DNA of 26,378 nt from an uncultured Clostridium sp. Lineage in GTDB: Bacteria; Bacillota; Clostridia; Lachnospirales; Lachnospiraceae. Of the stretch, positions 8,357 to 15,460 are shown in pieces; positions within the stretch are counted from its first letter, which is position 1, and each line of letters begins with the position of its first letter. The notes under the pieces were generated by a model. The model did no database searches. It had not been told where the DNA came from and worked only from the letters and a program-made list of their open reading frames with translations. Position numbers and translations under genes: made by a program. The stretch lies in the NCBI GenBank assembly GCA_900539185.1, contig UQBG01000023.1, forward strand, positions 1-26,378, given 5' to 3'.

Positions 8357-8420
8357 GAATGCGTTATAGAAATGATAATGATAACGAGACAGATGAAGAT
8401 CTGTGGGGCAGGAGGACAAT

Positions 8421-9701
8421 ATGTTAGATATTAAGTTTCTGAGAGAAAATCCAGACGTTGTAAAGCAGAACATTAAGAATAAATTCCAGGATAGCAAGCT
8501 TCCTCTGGTAGATGAAGTGATTGAACTGGATGCAGAGAGCCGGAAGACTCAGCAGGAGGCAGACAGCCTCCGCGCAGAGAAGAATCAGTTATCCAAGCAG
8601 ATCGGTGGACTGATGGCACAGGGTAAGAAGGAAGAGGCAGAAGAGATCAAGAAGAAGGTAGCTGAGTCTTCTTCCCGTCTGGCTGAACTGGAAGTAAAGG
8701 AGCCGGAGCTGCAGGAAAAGATTAAGAAGATTATGATGACGATTCCGAATATTATTGATCCGAGTGTACCGATCGGCAAGGACGATAGTGAGAACGTAGA
8801 AGTACAGCGGTATGGGGAACCGGTTGTGCCGGATTATGAGATTCCATACCATACTGAGATTATGGAGAAGTTTAATGGTATTGATCTGGATGCAGCCAGA
8901 AGAGTAGCCGGAAATGGTTTTTATTATCTGATGGGTGATATTGCCAGACTGCATTCAGCTGTTATTGCATACGCCAGAGATTTTATGATCGATCGTGGGT
9001 TCACATACTGTGTACCTCCATTTATGATTCGGAGTGATGTTGTAACCGGTGTTATGAGCTTTGCAGAGATGGATGCCATGATGTATAAGATCGAGGGTGA
9101 GGATCTCTATCTGATCGGAACCAGCGAGCATTCCATGATCGGTAAGTTTATTGATACGATGATACCGGAAGCACAGCTTCCGCAGACACTGACCAGCTAT
9201 TCTCCATGCTTCCGTAAGGAAAAGGGAGCACATGGTCTGGAGGAACGTGGCGTATACCGGATTCACCAGTTTGAGAAGCAGGAGATGATCGTCATCTGTA
9301 AGCCGGAGGACAGTAAGATGTGGTTTGATAAGCTGTGGCAGAATACCGTAGATCTGTTCCGTTCTATGGATATCCCGGTACGAACACTGGAGTGCTGTTC
9401 CGGAGATCTGGCGGATCTGAAGGTGAAGTCCGTGGATGTTGAGGCATGGTCTCCAAGACAGAAGAAGTACTTCGAGGTAGGCAGCTGTTCCAATCTGGGT
9501 GATGCACAGGCAAGAAGACTGCGTATTCGCATAAAGGCAGAAGATGGTACTAAGTATCTGGCACATACACTGAACAATACGGTTGTTGCTCCACCACGTA
9601 TGCTGATCGCATTTTTGGAAAACAATCTGCAGGCAGATGGTAGTGTTCGGATCCCGGAGGCACTTCGACCATATATGGGTGGGAAAACCGAAATTAGATA
9701 A
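8421..9701 (+). CDS. serS: serine--tRNA ligase
   Basis: This enzyme charges tRNA-Ser with serine. The 426-aa length fits bacterial SerRS. The N-terminal coiled-coil arm that grips the long variable arm of tRNA-Ser spans about residues 25-105. The class II core follows, with TSEHSMIG and motif 2 as CFRKEKGAHGLEERG. Motif 3 is unusual: around residues 383-393 it reads TLNNTVVAPPR instead of the common bacterial LNGSGLAVGR, though the key Arg393 is kept. The ATG at 8421 follows AGGAGG (8410-8415) at five bases; an earlier in-frame GTG (8403) would place that site inside the gene. Confidence 0.95.
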   Translation: MLDIKFLRENPDVVKQNIKNKFQDSKLPLVDEVIELDAESRKTQQEADSLRAEKNQLSKQIGGLMAQGKKEEAEEIKKKVAESSSRLAELEVKEPELQEKIKKIMMTIPNIIDPSVPIGKDDSENVEVQRYGEPVVPDYEIPYHTEIMEKFNGIDLDAARRVAGNGFYYLMGDIARLHSAVIAYARDFMIDRGFTYCVPPFMIRSDVVTGVMSFAEMDAMMYKIEGEDLYLIGTSEHSMIGKFIDTMIPEAQLPQTLTSYSPCFRKEKGAHGLEERGVYRIHQFEKQEMIVICKPEDSKMWFDKLWQNTVDLFRSMDIPVRTLECCSGDLADLKVKSVDVEAWSPRQKKYFEVGSCSNLGDAQARRLRIRIKAEDGTKYLAHTLNNTVVAPPRMLIAFLENNLQADGSVRIPEALRPYMGGKTEIR

Positions 9702-9729
9702 TGAAATAGTTAAAAAAATGTGTTATAAT
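9701..9729 (+). promoter_or_regulatory. promoter ahead of the EAL gene
   Basis: ATGAAA (9701-9706), a 17-base spacer and TATAAT (9724-9729) with an extended TG at 9721-9722. It begins at the last base of serS. Predicted start is near 9736, only about 18 bases before the terminator-like hairpin at 9754-9791. Confidence 0.6.
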
Positions 9730-9753
9730 GGCTCTATTAGGTAGAGCGGAATG

Positions 9754-9791
9754 AAAGCAGGCATATACGTGATACAGATGTGCCTGCTTTT
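9754..9791 (+). terminator. terminator hairpin between serS and the EAL gene
   Basis: Perfect 10-bp arms AAAGCAGGCA (9754-9763) and TGCCTGCTTT (9781-9790) with a 17-base loop, followed by a short T run. It may end serS transcripts, or act as an attenuator or small-RNA end for the promoter just upstream. Confidence 0.7.
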
Positions 9792-9836
9792 GTATAAAGA
9801 GAGAGGATATCTGTAGGATGCGAGAGGTGAAGAATC

Positions 9837-11519
9837 GTGGAAGGGAATTCAAATCGGGCAGAAATTATAAATATACCCAGAATTCGTGCAGAACATATGG
9901 ATACGGTGTATTTTTATAGTAATGTAAGAAGTGGTTATCACTACATCGAAGATAATGCTTTTATTCCGGAGACGATTATGAAGGGTGATCAGAACTATCT
10001 TTTGGCACTTTATAGTGGCGATCGGGTGGTGCCGGAGGATCGGGGGAAGATCATTAACCTGTATGAACGGATTCAGCAGGGAATGCGGGAGCCGATTCGT
10101 ATGAGCGAGCTGTCAACGGAGCTGCGGATACGGGAACAGGAAGACGAGACGATCCTGCTATCGATTCGATGCTATCTGGATCTGGATGAAAAGGGGCTGA
10201 TTCGGGCATATGTAGGAAAGGCGAAGCGTCTGCAAGAAAAGGAACTGGAAGACCGGGAGATCTTAACCAGCTTTACCAGTGACAAGAATCCGGGGATTTT
10301 TATTAATCGGATATCCAGATTTCAGGCGAAGGCGCCGGAACGTCAGTATGCGTACATACAGTTTGATATACGAAAGTTCCGGTACATCAACAGTACCTAT
10401 GGAAGTGACCGGGGGGACGAGGTGCTGCAGTACATATTGGATACCTTGAAGATGATGTGTGATGATGATCATATCTACTGCCGACTATCTTCCGATCTGT
10501 TTCAGGTAGTGACATACTATAACAGTCGGGAAGAGATTCTGGAGTTCATCGAGAACCTTGATGAACGTCTGCATCGTTGCGGAAATATCCGCTTTCAGAT
10601 GTCCTATGGTGTCAGTGTTGTACCCGGTACAGGGACAGAGTATCGGCGGTATGGAGATGAAGCCGGTATCGCCCGAATGTATATCAAGAACTCCGTGTTA
10701 AGAAATGTGGCATTCTATGATGAAACCTTGGATAATAGTCAGGCGGCAGCGGCACTGATCGAAGAAGCAGAGGAAGAGGCTCTGAGAAACGGAGAATTCC
10801 ACGTTTATCTGCAGCCGAAGTATAGCTATGACAAGCATAAGGCAAAGATCGTTGGTGCAGAGGCACTTGTACGATGGATTGCTTCTGATAATAAAGTAAA
10901 ATCACCGGCAGAGTTTATACCGGTATTTGAGAAAAATGGCTTTATTCTGAAACTGGATCAGTATATGTGGGAGAATGTCTGTATCCTTCTGCACCAGTGG
11001 TTGCAGGAAGGAAAGGAGCCGGTACCGATATCTGTAAATGTCTCCAGAACCTATCTGGGAAAGATAGATGTCGTGTCCTATCTGAAAGGGCTGGTAGAGA
11101 AGTATGAGCTTCCAATCGGCCTGTTACAGGTCGAGATTACAGAGACGGCGGAGAATGAAGCAACGATCGAATATGCAAATGCATTTAAGGAAGCAGGCTT
11201 CACACTGATGATGGATGACTTTGGGTCAGGACTGTCATCTCTGAGCATGCTGAAGGATACCCCGTTCGATGTATTGAAGATGGATCGGTTGTTCTTGGAT
11301 GAATGTCTGGAGAATGAACATGGAAAGACCATCGTATCTCATGTGATATCGATGTCCGGAGATCTCGGACTGGATATTATCGCGGAAGGGGTAGAGACAA
11401 AGGAACAGGCAGACTTCCTATATGATAATGGCTGCCAGACCTCACAGGGCTTTTATTTTTCAAAGCCGGTACCGATCGAGGAGTTCGAACGGTTATGGAG
11501 TGAAGATCAGCAGAGATAA
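9837..11519 (+). CDS. EAL-domain c-di-GMP phosphodiesterase with degenerate GGDEF domain
   Basis: This 560-aa soluble protein probably hydrolyses cyclic di-GMP. Residues 1-140 form an N-terminal sensor-like region, perhaps PAS-like, that I cannot assign. Residues ~165-300 are GGDEF-like, but the signature is SSDLF (218-222), so cyclase activity is not expected. Residues ~310-555 are an EAL domain that keeps the known catalytic and metal ligands: EAL (342-344), Asn401, Glu433/Glu436 in EITE, Asp460-Asp461 in DDFGSG, Lys481 and Asp483, Glu517 in AEGVE and Gln537. No membrane segment is seen. The start is GTG at 9837, supported by AGGTGA six bases upstream and by the lack of a better ATG. It has its own promoter region behind serS. 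Confidence 0.9.
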   Translation: MEGNSNRAEIINIPRIRAEHMDTVYFYSNVRSGYHYIEDNAFIPETIMKGDQNYLLALYSGDRVVPEDRGKIINLYERIQQGMREPIRMSELSTELRIREQEDETILLSIRCYLDLDEKGLIRAYVGKAKRLQEKELEDREILTSFTSDKNPGIFINRISRFQAKAPERQYAYIQFDIRKFRYINSTYGSDRGDEVLQYILDTLKMMCDDDHIYCRLSSDLFQVVTYYNSREEILEFIENLDERLHRCGNIRFQMSYGVSVVPGTGTEYRRYGDEAGIARMYIKNSVLRNVAFYDETLDNSQAAAALIEEAEEEALRNGEFHVYLQPKYSYDKHKAKIVGAEALVRWIASDNKVKSPAEFIPVFEKNGFILKLDQYMWENVCILLHQWLQEGKEPVPISVNVSRTYLGKIDVVSYLKGLVEKYELPIGLLQVEITETAENEATIEYANAFKEAGFTLMMDDFGSGLSSLSMLKDTPFDVLKMDRLFLDECLENEHGKTIVSHVISMSGDLGLDIIAEGVETKEQADFLYDNGCQTSQGFYFSKPVPIEEFERLWSEDQQR

Positions 11520-11588
11520 GGACTGCAATGCAGTTTTTATAGATATAAGGGCGAAGAAACGTCCGGAAAAAATACGGAGGAGAAAGAA

Positions 11589-11882
11589 ATGGATAACAAC
11601 TACAATTACAATGATCCGGGTATGGGATCAGAAGAGCCAAAGAAGGGCTTTGCGATTGCAGCATTGATTCTGGGTATCGTCGGTTTACTGGCATGGTGCC
11701 TTCCAATTCTTGGATATCCGGTAGGAATCGCAGGAATCATCCTGGGTATTCTGGGTATCAAGAAGAGTGGTAAGAAGGGTATGTCTATCGCAGGTCTGAT
11801 TATGTCATGCGTATGTATTCTGGCATCGGTTGCCAACTCTATTGCAGGTATAGCAATGGCAATAAACAATTTTAACTACTAA
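11589..11882 (+). CDS. small DUF4190-like membrane protein
   Basis: This 97-aa protein has a polar Asn/Tyr-rich N-terminus (1-20) and two hydrophobic segments (about 22-56 and 63-90) separated by KKSGKKG. That layout, with repeated LGI..G turns, matches DUF4190-type small membrane proteins of unknown function. GGAGG lies about ten bases upstream and a strong terminator 14 bases downstream. It trails the EAL gene by 69 bases, with no proven link. A protein with the same plan is encoded at 22481-22795, so this organism has at least two. Confidence 0.75.
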   Translation: MDNNYNYNDPGMGSEEPKKGFAIAALILGIVGLLAWCLPILGYPVGIAGIILGILGIKKSGKKGMSIAGLIMSCVCILASVANSIAGIAMAINNFNY

Positions 11883-11895
11883 AAAGTAGAAAACG

Positions 11896-11926
11896 AACCC
11901 CATCCAAGTATAATGGATGGGGTTTT
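11896..11926 (+). terminator. rho-independent terminator
   Basis: Arms AACCCCATCC (11896-11905) and GGATGGGGTT (11915-11924) pair perfectly around a 9-base loop and run into four T (11923-11926). It ends the DUF4190-like gene and marks the last clearly host-like feature before the island. Confidence 0.9.
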
Positions 11927-12088
11927 GACTAACGGTCAAAAAGTTATCTACCGTTGTCTATCGATTCAGGCAGTATAGAAAAAATTTTGATCTTTGATTA
12001 AGGTTGCGGGCGTAACAGTTACTGCAAAGTGATTTATTCTACAATGGCGGCGTCCGTCAGTCTGGAATAGTAAGCAGTATATTTCCGT
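11927..12088. other. unassigned stretch at the island's left edge
   Basis: I can support no gene here. On the minus strand one frame stays open for about 45 codons ending at the stop at 11966-11968 (it contains FQTDGRRHCRINHF), but it has no start codon or ribosome binding site and partly overlaps the terminator at 12089-12120. It may be a repeated intergenic element or decayed sequence. No direct repeat matching the right edge was seen by eye. Confidence 0.3.
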
Positions 12089-12120
12089 AAAAACAGCAAA
12101 GCCGCCCGGTTTCGGACGGC
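12089..12120 (-). terminator. terminator of the minus-strand ktr-kdp unit
   Basis: Read on the minus strand, GCCGTCCG (12113-12120) pairs with CGGGCGGC (12101-12108), one G·T pair, four-base loop, followed by TTTGCTGTTTTT (12089-12100). It closes the minus-strand series that runs from ktrB through kdpE and the two gene fragments. Confidence 0.7.
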
Positions 12121-12140
12121 AAATTGGCACAGGCTGTGTT

Positions 12141-12290
12141 TTATACTCCCCAAAGCAACATGCCGAGTGCGGCAGAAAAGAGTATCATTGCGATAACGCA
12201 GGGGCGGACGCCGGAGAGAAAAGCGTTGACGCCGGCATATTTCATCAGGTTTTTGAGTACCGCCGCAATTAAAAGTATAATAAAGTCCAT
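12141..12290 (-). pseudogene. chromate transporter (ChrA)-like internal fragment
   Basis: A 49-codon frame ends in TAA at 12141-12143. Its translation has the pattern of the segment in ChrA-family proteins where a hydrophobic helix leads into a basic loop and then an AFLSGVRP motif (residues 23-30) followed by VIAMILFSAALGM. Intact short ChrA proteins are around 180-200 aa, so both ends are missing. The ATG at the frame start is probably incidental. It lies downstream of kdpE and just before the terminator. The alternative is a small membrane protein in its own right; the family match is by eye only. Confidence 0.5.
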
Positions 12291-12297
12291 TCTTTTC

Positions 12298-12420
12298 TCA
12301 TTGCCGCACCGCCTGTCTTTTACGGATAATAAAAAGTATAACGATACCGAGAATAATCAGGCAGCCGGACAGCACCTGTGATACACGGATACCCGGAAGG
12401 AGAAATTCCGAAAAGATTTT
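12298..12420 (-). pseudogene. prolipoprotein diacylglyceryl transferase C-terminal fragment
   Basis: A 40-codon open stretch, immediately preceded by an in-frame TAG (12421-12423), ends in TGA. It reads PGIRVSQVLSG (residues 9-19) followed by one hydrophobic helix and a basic tail RKRQ. The RVSQ-x-LS segment plus last transmembrane helix is characteristic of the end of Lgt, a membrane enzyme of about 250-300 aa. Everything upstream is missing, being replaced by the end of kdpE. It seems to be debris carried with, or left by formation of, the island. Confidence 0.5.
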
Positions 12421-12460
12421 CTATTGCATATCAGTTTAATTCCTTGTTCCCTCGCTTTTC

Positions 12461-13162
12461 TCAGTCTACCCGCAGCATACGGTAACCAACACCGATATGC
12501 GTCTGAATGTATTGCGGACTATCCTTTTGCGGCTCCAGTTTTTTGCGCAGGGTCGCCATAAACACCCGCAGAGAAGCAATATCGTTTTCCCGACTGCTGC
12601 CCCATATCTCCTGTGTGATATAGGTGTGCGTCAGAACCTTTCCGACATTATGGGAGAGCAGACACAAAAGCTTGTATTCGATCGGGGTCAGGTGCAATTC
12701 CTCACCGTTTAAATAAGCGCAGCCGGCGGCATAATCAATTTTAAGCTCGCCGTTTTGGAAAACGGGAGAATCGGTATCGCCGCTTGCTTGCAGAAGCAGC
12801 AGCCGCCTTTGCGTGACCCGAAGGCGTGCCAAAAGCTCCTCTACGGAAAAGGGCTTTGTCAGATAGTCATCCGCCCCGGCATCCAGCGCCGTAATTTTAT
12901 CGCGGTCCTCACTGCGCGCACTGATCACAATAATGGGCATATTTGACCATGAGCGGATGCTTTCGATCACCTGTGTGCCGTCGATATCCGGTAGCCCCAG
13001 ATCCAGCAGAACGATATCCGGATTGTGGGAGGTTGCCTCCATAATCGCACCGTGTCCGTTCTCGGCAGTCAGGTAGCGGTAATCGTGCGCCTTTAATGTT
13101 GTTACGATCAGATTGCGGATGGGACGGTCGTCCTCCACAACGAGAACAAGGGGTTTATTCAT
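12461..13162 (-). CDS. kdpE: KdpE-type response regulator (OmpR family)
   Basis: This 233-aa regulator has a receiver domain (about 5-115) with acidic pocket Glu10-Asp11-Asp12, phospho-acceptor Asp54 in LLDLGLPD, Ser81 and Lys103. The C-terminal winged helix (about 135-230) has the OmpR/PhoB pattern LTPIEYKLLCLL and ends GVGYRM. Its first codons overlap the kdpD end by eight bases, so it is translationally coupled to its kinase. In other bacteria KdpE activates kdpFABC; here that operon is absent and the neighbours are Ktr genes. A phased direct repeat upstream of ktrB (17538-17558) is a plausible target. Confidence 0.9.
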   Translation of the reverse strand: MNKPLVLVVEDDRPIRNLIVTTLKAHDYRYLTAENGHGAIMEATSHNPDIVLLDLGLPDIDGTQVIESIRSWSNMPIIVISARSEDRDKITALDAGADDYLTKPFSVEELLARLRVTQRRLLLLQASGDTDSPVFQNGELKIDYAAGCAYLNGEELHLTPIEYKLLCLLSHNVGKVLTHTYITQEIWGSSRENDIASLRVFMATLRKKLEPQKDSPQYIQTHIGVGYRMLRVD

Positions 13163-15131
13163 TCAGAGTCACCTCGCTGAGCGGTAAAGTAAAGGTAAAT
13201 ACACAGCCGTGCGGGACATTGTCGGCAAGCGTCAGCGTTCCGCCGTGCAGTTCTACGATAGATTTGCACAGGGTAAGACCGATTCCAAAGCTTCTGCGGC
13301 TGTCTGCAACGGTATTTTTTCCAGTGTAAAATATTTCAAAAATGTGCGGTTTCATATCGTCTGCAATGCCGTTTCCGTTATCGGCGACACGGATCACGGC
13401 GTACCCGCCCTGTTTTTCCGCACTTACGCAGATCTCAGAGCCTTGTTCGGTATATTTCAAGGCGTTGTCGATAAGATTGACGATGACCTGTACGATAAGC
13501 TGTGCGTCCATGCGGGCAAGGATCAGCTCGTCGCACCTTACCGTCACCTTGTGCCCGACGGATTTTTTCCTTAAATGCGAAACGGCTTCATTGATCACTT
13601 CGTCTGCAAGCTGGTCGGTAAGCTCCAGCTTCAGGCGTCCGTCATTCAGCCGTGTAACATACAGCAGATTTTCCACCACGCCGATCAGCCATTCGGAATC
13701 ATCATAAATATCTTTATAGATCTGCTGCTTGGTTGCTTCGTCCAGGCAGCTTCCGTTATGCAAAAGCGTGTCTGCATTACCCGAAACCGAGCAAAGCGGT
13801 GTTCGCAGATCGTGTGAGATCGACCGCAAAAGGTCGGCGCGCAGCTGCTCGCTTTTTGCAAGATCTGCCGCCCGTTCTTTTTCAGCGGCGTTATGCGCGT
13901 TATCCATTGCAAGCGCACATTCGTTCACGACCGACAGCACGATGCTGTTCTCAAACGAATCCGGCTTTTCGGGTCTCATCGGTATCCCGATCACCGCGTA
14001 GACTCTGCCGCCTGCACAGATCGCAAGATAAAGACATTCGGATTTGCTGAACTGTGCTGTCGTTGCTCCTGCACGGCGGCCGTTTTGAAGCACCCATTCT
14101 GCGGTCTGCCGTTCCGCATCGCTTAACAGCTTTTCAGAGTGTGCGTCCTTTTTTTCGGCATACAGCCGCCCGGTCGACATTCCGTTTTCACTTTTCGTGT
14201 AGGCAACAATGCTGCGATCAAGCAGTCGTGAGAGCTGCATACAGGTCACGCTTAAAATATCATCGTTGCTTTTCGCTTTTTGCAGCAGACGGTCGGTGTC
14301 GAACAGCACCTGCACACGGAATGCGGAACGAGCCGAGAGCCTTGCATGATCCTTCAGCTTTGAGGCAAGCGTGCCGGTGAGAACGGAAGACGCCAGCATG
14401 ACTGCAAAGGTAATGGGATAGCCTACGGCATAGGTCTGAAAGGACAACCTGGGTTCGGTAAGAAAAAATCCGAACAATACAACACTCAGAAGTGAGCCTG
14501 CCATACTGCAAAGGTATCCTTTGGTCAAAACGGAGATCATCAGCACACCGAGGATATATACTGTAACGATATTGGTATCGGGAAAACCGAGAAGGTCGAA
14601 CAGAAACCCAATCGCCGTGCATACGGCAAGCGTCAGGGCGGTCATGGCAATATCCCGCAGTGACGGTATCTCTGCACCAAGGAACAGACGGCGTCTGTGC
14701 GGCTTTGTGTAGTTCAGTGCATCGGGAATAATATGAATGTCAACATCAGGGGCGGAGGAGATCAGCTTTTCGGTGAGAGTCGGTCTTCCGAACAGCCCTC
14801 TGCGTCTGGCGCTGCTTTGCCCGATCACGATTTTGGTGACATCGGAAAGTCTGACATATTCCGAAATCTGGAGCGGCACATCCTCTCCGTGCGTCATAAC
14901 GATCTCGGCGCCGAGCCGTTGCGCAAGCTGTATGTTCTGCGAGAGCCGGGACCGATCTTCATCATTTATGGCCGTATCCGTCTGCACATAGATGGCGGTA
15001 AATCTTGCTCCCAACACCTTAGCCATTCTTGCGGCGGTATGTACGATCCTTGCGTTTGACGGCGAAGAGGACAGGCAGACAAGGATATGCTCGTCTGCAC
15101 CGTTTTTTGACTGCTCGTTTTGCGTTCTCAT
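13155..15131 (-). CDS. kdpD: short KdpD-type sensor histidine kinase with USP domain
   Basis: This membrane kinase is 658 aa, against about 890 for classical KdpD, because the N-terminal nucleotide-binding KdpD domain is missing. What remains, in order: a universal stress protein domain (~12-135), four closely spaced membrane helices (~162-257), a GAF-like region (~277-412), a HisKA domain with phospho-acceptor His440 in SISHDLRTPL, and an ATPase domain with Asn556 (NLIDNALKYT), DNGNG (584-588) and GIGL (616-619). Ser21-x-Ser23, twenty residues, then FTAIY (44-48) reproduces the SxS-X20-FTAxY pattern reported for c-di-AMP binding by S. aureus KdpD. I prefer ATG 15131, with GGTGA five bases upstream, over GTG 15140. 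Confidence 0.9.
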   Translation of the reverse strand: MRTQNEQSKNGADEHILVCLSSSPSNARIVHTAARMAKVLGARFTAIYVQTDTAINDEDRSRLSQNIQLAQRLGAEIVMTHGEDVPLQISEYVRLSDVTKIVIGQSSARRRGLFGRPTLTEKLISSAPDVDIHIIPDALNYTKPHRRRLFLGAEIPSLRDIAMTALTLAVCTAIGFLFDLLGFPDTNIVTVYILGVLMISVLTKGYLCSMAGSLLSVVLFGFFLTEPRLSFQTYAVGYPITFAVMLASSVLTGTLASKLKDHARLSARSAFRVQVLFDTDRLLQKAKSNDDILSVTCMQLSRLLDRSIVAYTKSENGMSTGRLYAEKKDAHSEKLLSDAERQTAEWVLQNGRRAGATTAQFSKSECLYLAICAGGRVYAVIGIPMRPEKPDSFENSIVLSVVNECALAMDNAHNAAEKERAADLAKSEQLRADLLRSISHDLRTPLCSVSGNADTLLHNGSCLDEATKQQIYKDIYDDSEWLIGVVENLLYVTRLNDGRLKLELTDQLADEVINEAVSHLRKKSVGHKVTVRCDELILARMDAQLIVQVIVNLIDNALKYTEQGSEICVSAEKQGGYAVIRVADNGNGIADDMKPHIFEIFYTGKNTVADSRRSFGIGLTLCKSIVELHGGTLTLADNVPHGCVFTFTLPLSEVTLNE

Positions 15132-15154
15132 CGGCTTCACCGTCCTTTTATTTC

Positions 15155-15183
15155 ATTGTACATCAAAATCGTGAAATTTTCTA
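15155..15183 (-). promoter_or_regulatory. candidate internal promoter for kdpDE
   Basis: On the minus strand TAGAAA (15178-15183), 17 bases, then TACAAT (15155-15160). It lies in the 59-base gap between the small membrane protein gene and kdpD and could give a basal level of the sensor pair. Confidence 0.45.
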
Positions 15184-15190
15184 TCGCAAA

Positions 15191-15445
15191 CTAAAACTCA
15201 TCCTTCCGACCGTCGGAAAGGATAATATCGACTGTTCCGTGCGTTTCCCGGAAACGGTGGATCTCGCTTAATATCTCACTGTCGGACAGCCCCTGCGGCA
15301 GCAGGATTTCGGAAGGCTCGCAGGATTCGTTTTCCTTTAACAGTGCCTTTCTGTTTTCTTCAAGAAATCGATCCAGCCTGCCCATAAGATAAAATCCGAA
15401 AGCAAATATGCCAAGCAGGCTGACGATCAGCAATAGCTCAGCCAT
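15191..15445 (-). CDS. small single-pass membrane protein of the ktr-kdp unit
   Basis: From ATG 15445 this is 84 aa; an ATG at 15451 would add two residues but sits directly against the AGAGGTGA ribosome binding site. Residues 2-22 are a membrane helix (ELLLIVSLLGIFAFGFYLMG). A charged helix follows (RLDRFLEENRKALLKENE), then a cytosolic tail of about 40 residues. I do not recognise a family. Its fixed place between ktrA and kdpD, 15 bases after the ktrA stop, suggests it works with the transporter or the kinase, as KdpF does in the Kdp complex, but this is only inference. Confidence 0.7.
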   Translation of the reverse strand: MAELLLIVSLLGIFAFGFYLMGRLDRFLEENRKALLKENESCEPSEILLPQGLSDSEILSEIHRFRETHGTVDIILSDGRKDEF

Positions 15446-15460
15446 CCTCATTCACCTCTG

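Noticed and set aside
8322..8420. T-box riboswitch ahead of serS
   Set aside because: The leader is only about 60 bases after the likely promoter and has no specifier stem or T-box sequence.
9730..9836. c-di-GMP riboswitch ahead of the EAL gene
   Set aside because: The leader is too short and lacks the conserved core; only simple hairpins are present.
11422..11667. 81-codon frame overlapping the EAL gene end
   Set aside because: It is out of frame with two well-supported genes and has basic, low-complexity translation without motifs.
13209..14380. Several + strand frames across kdpD
   Set aside because: They are antisense shadows of a high-GC gene; kdpD has complete kinase motifs on the minus strand.
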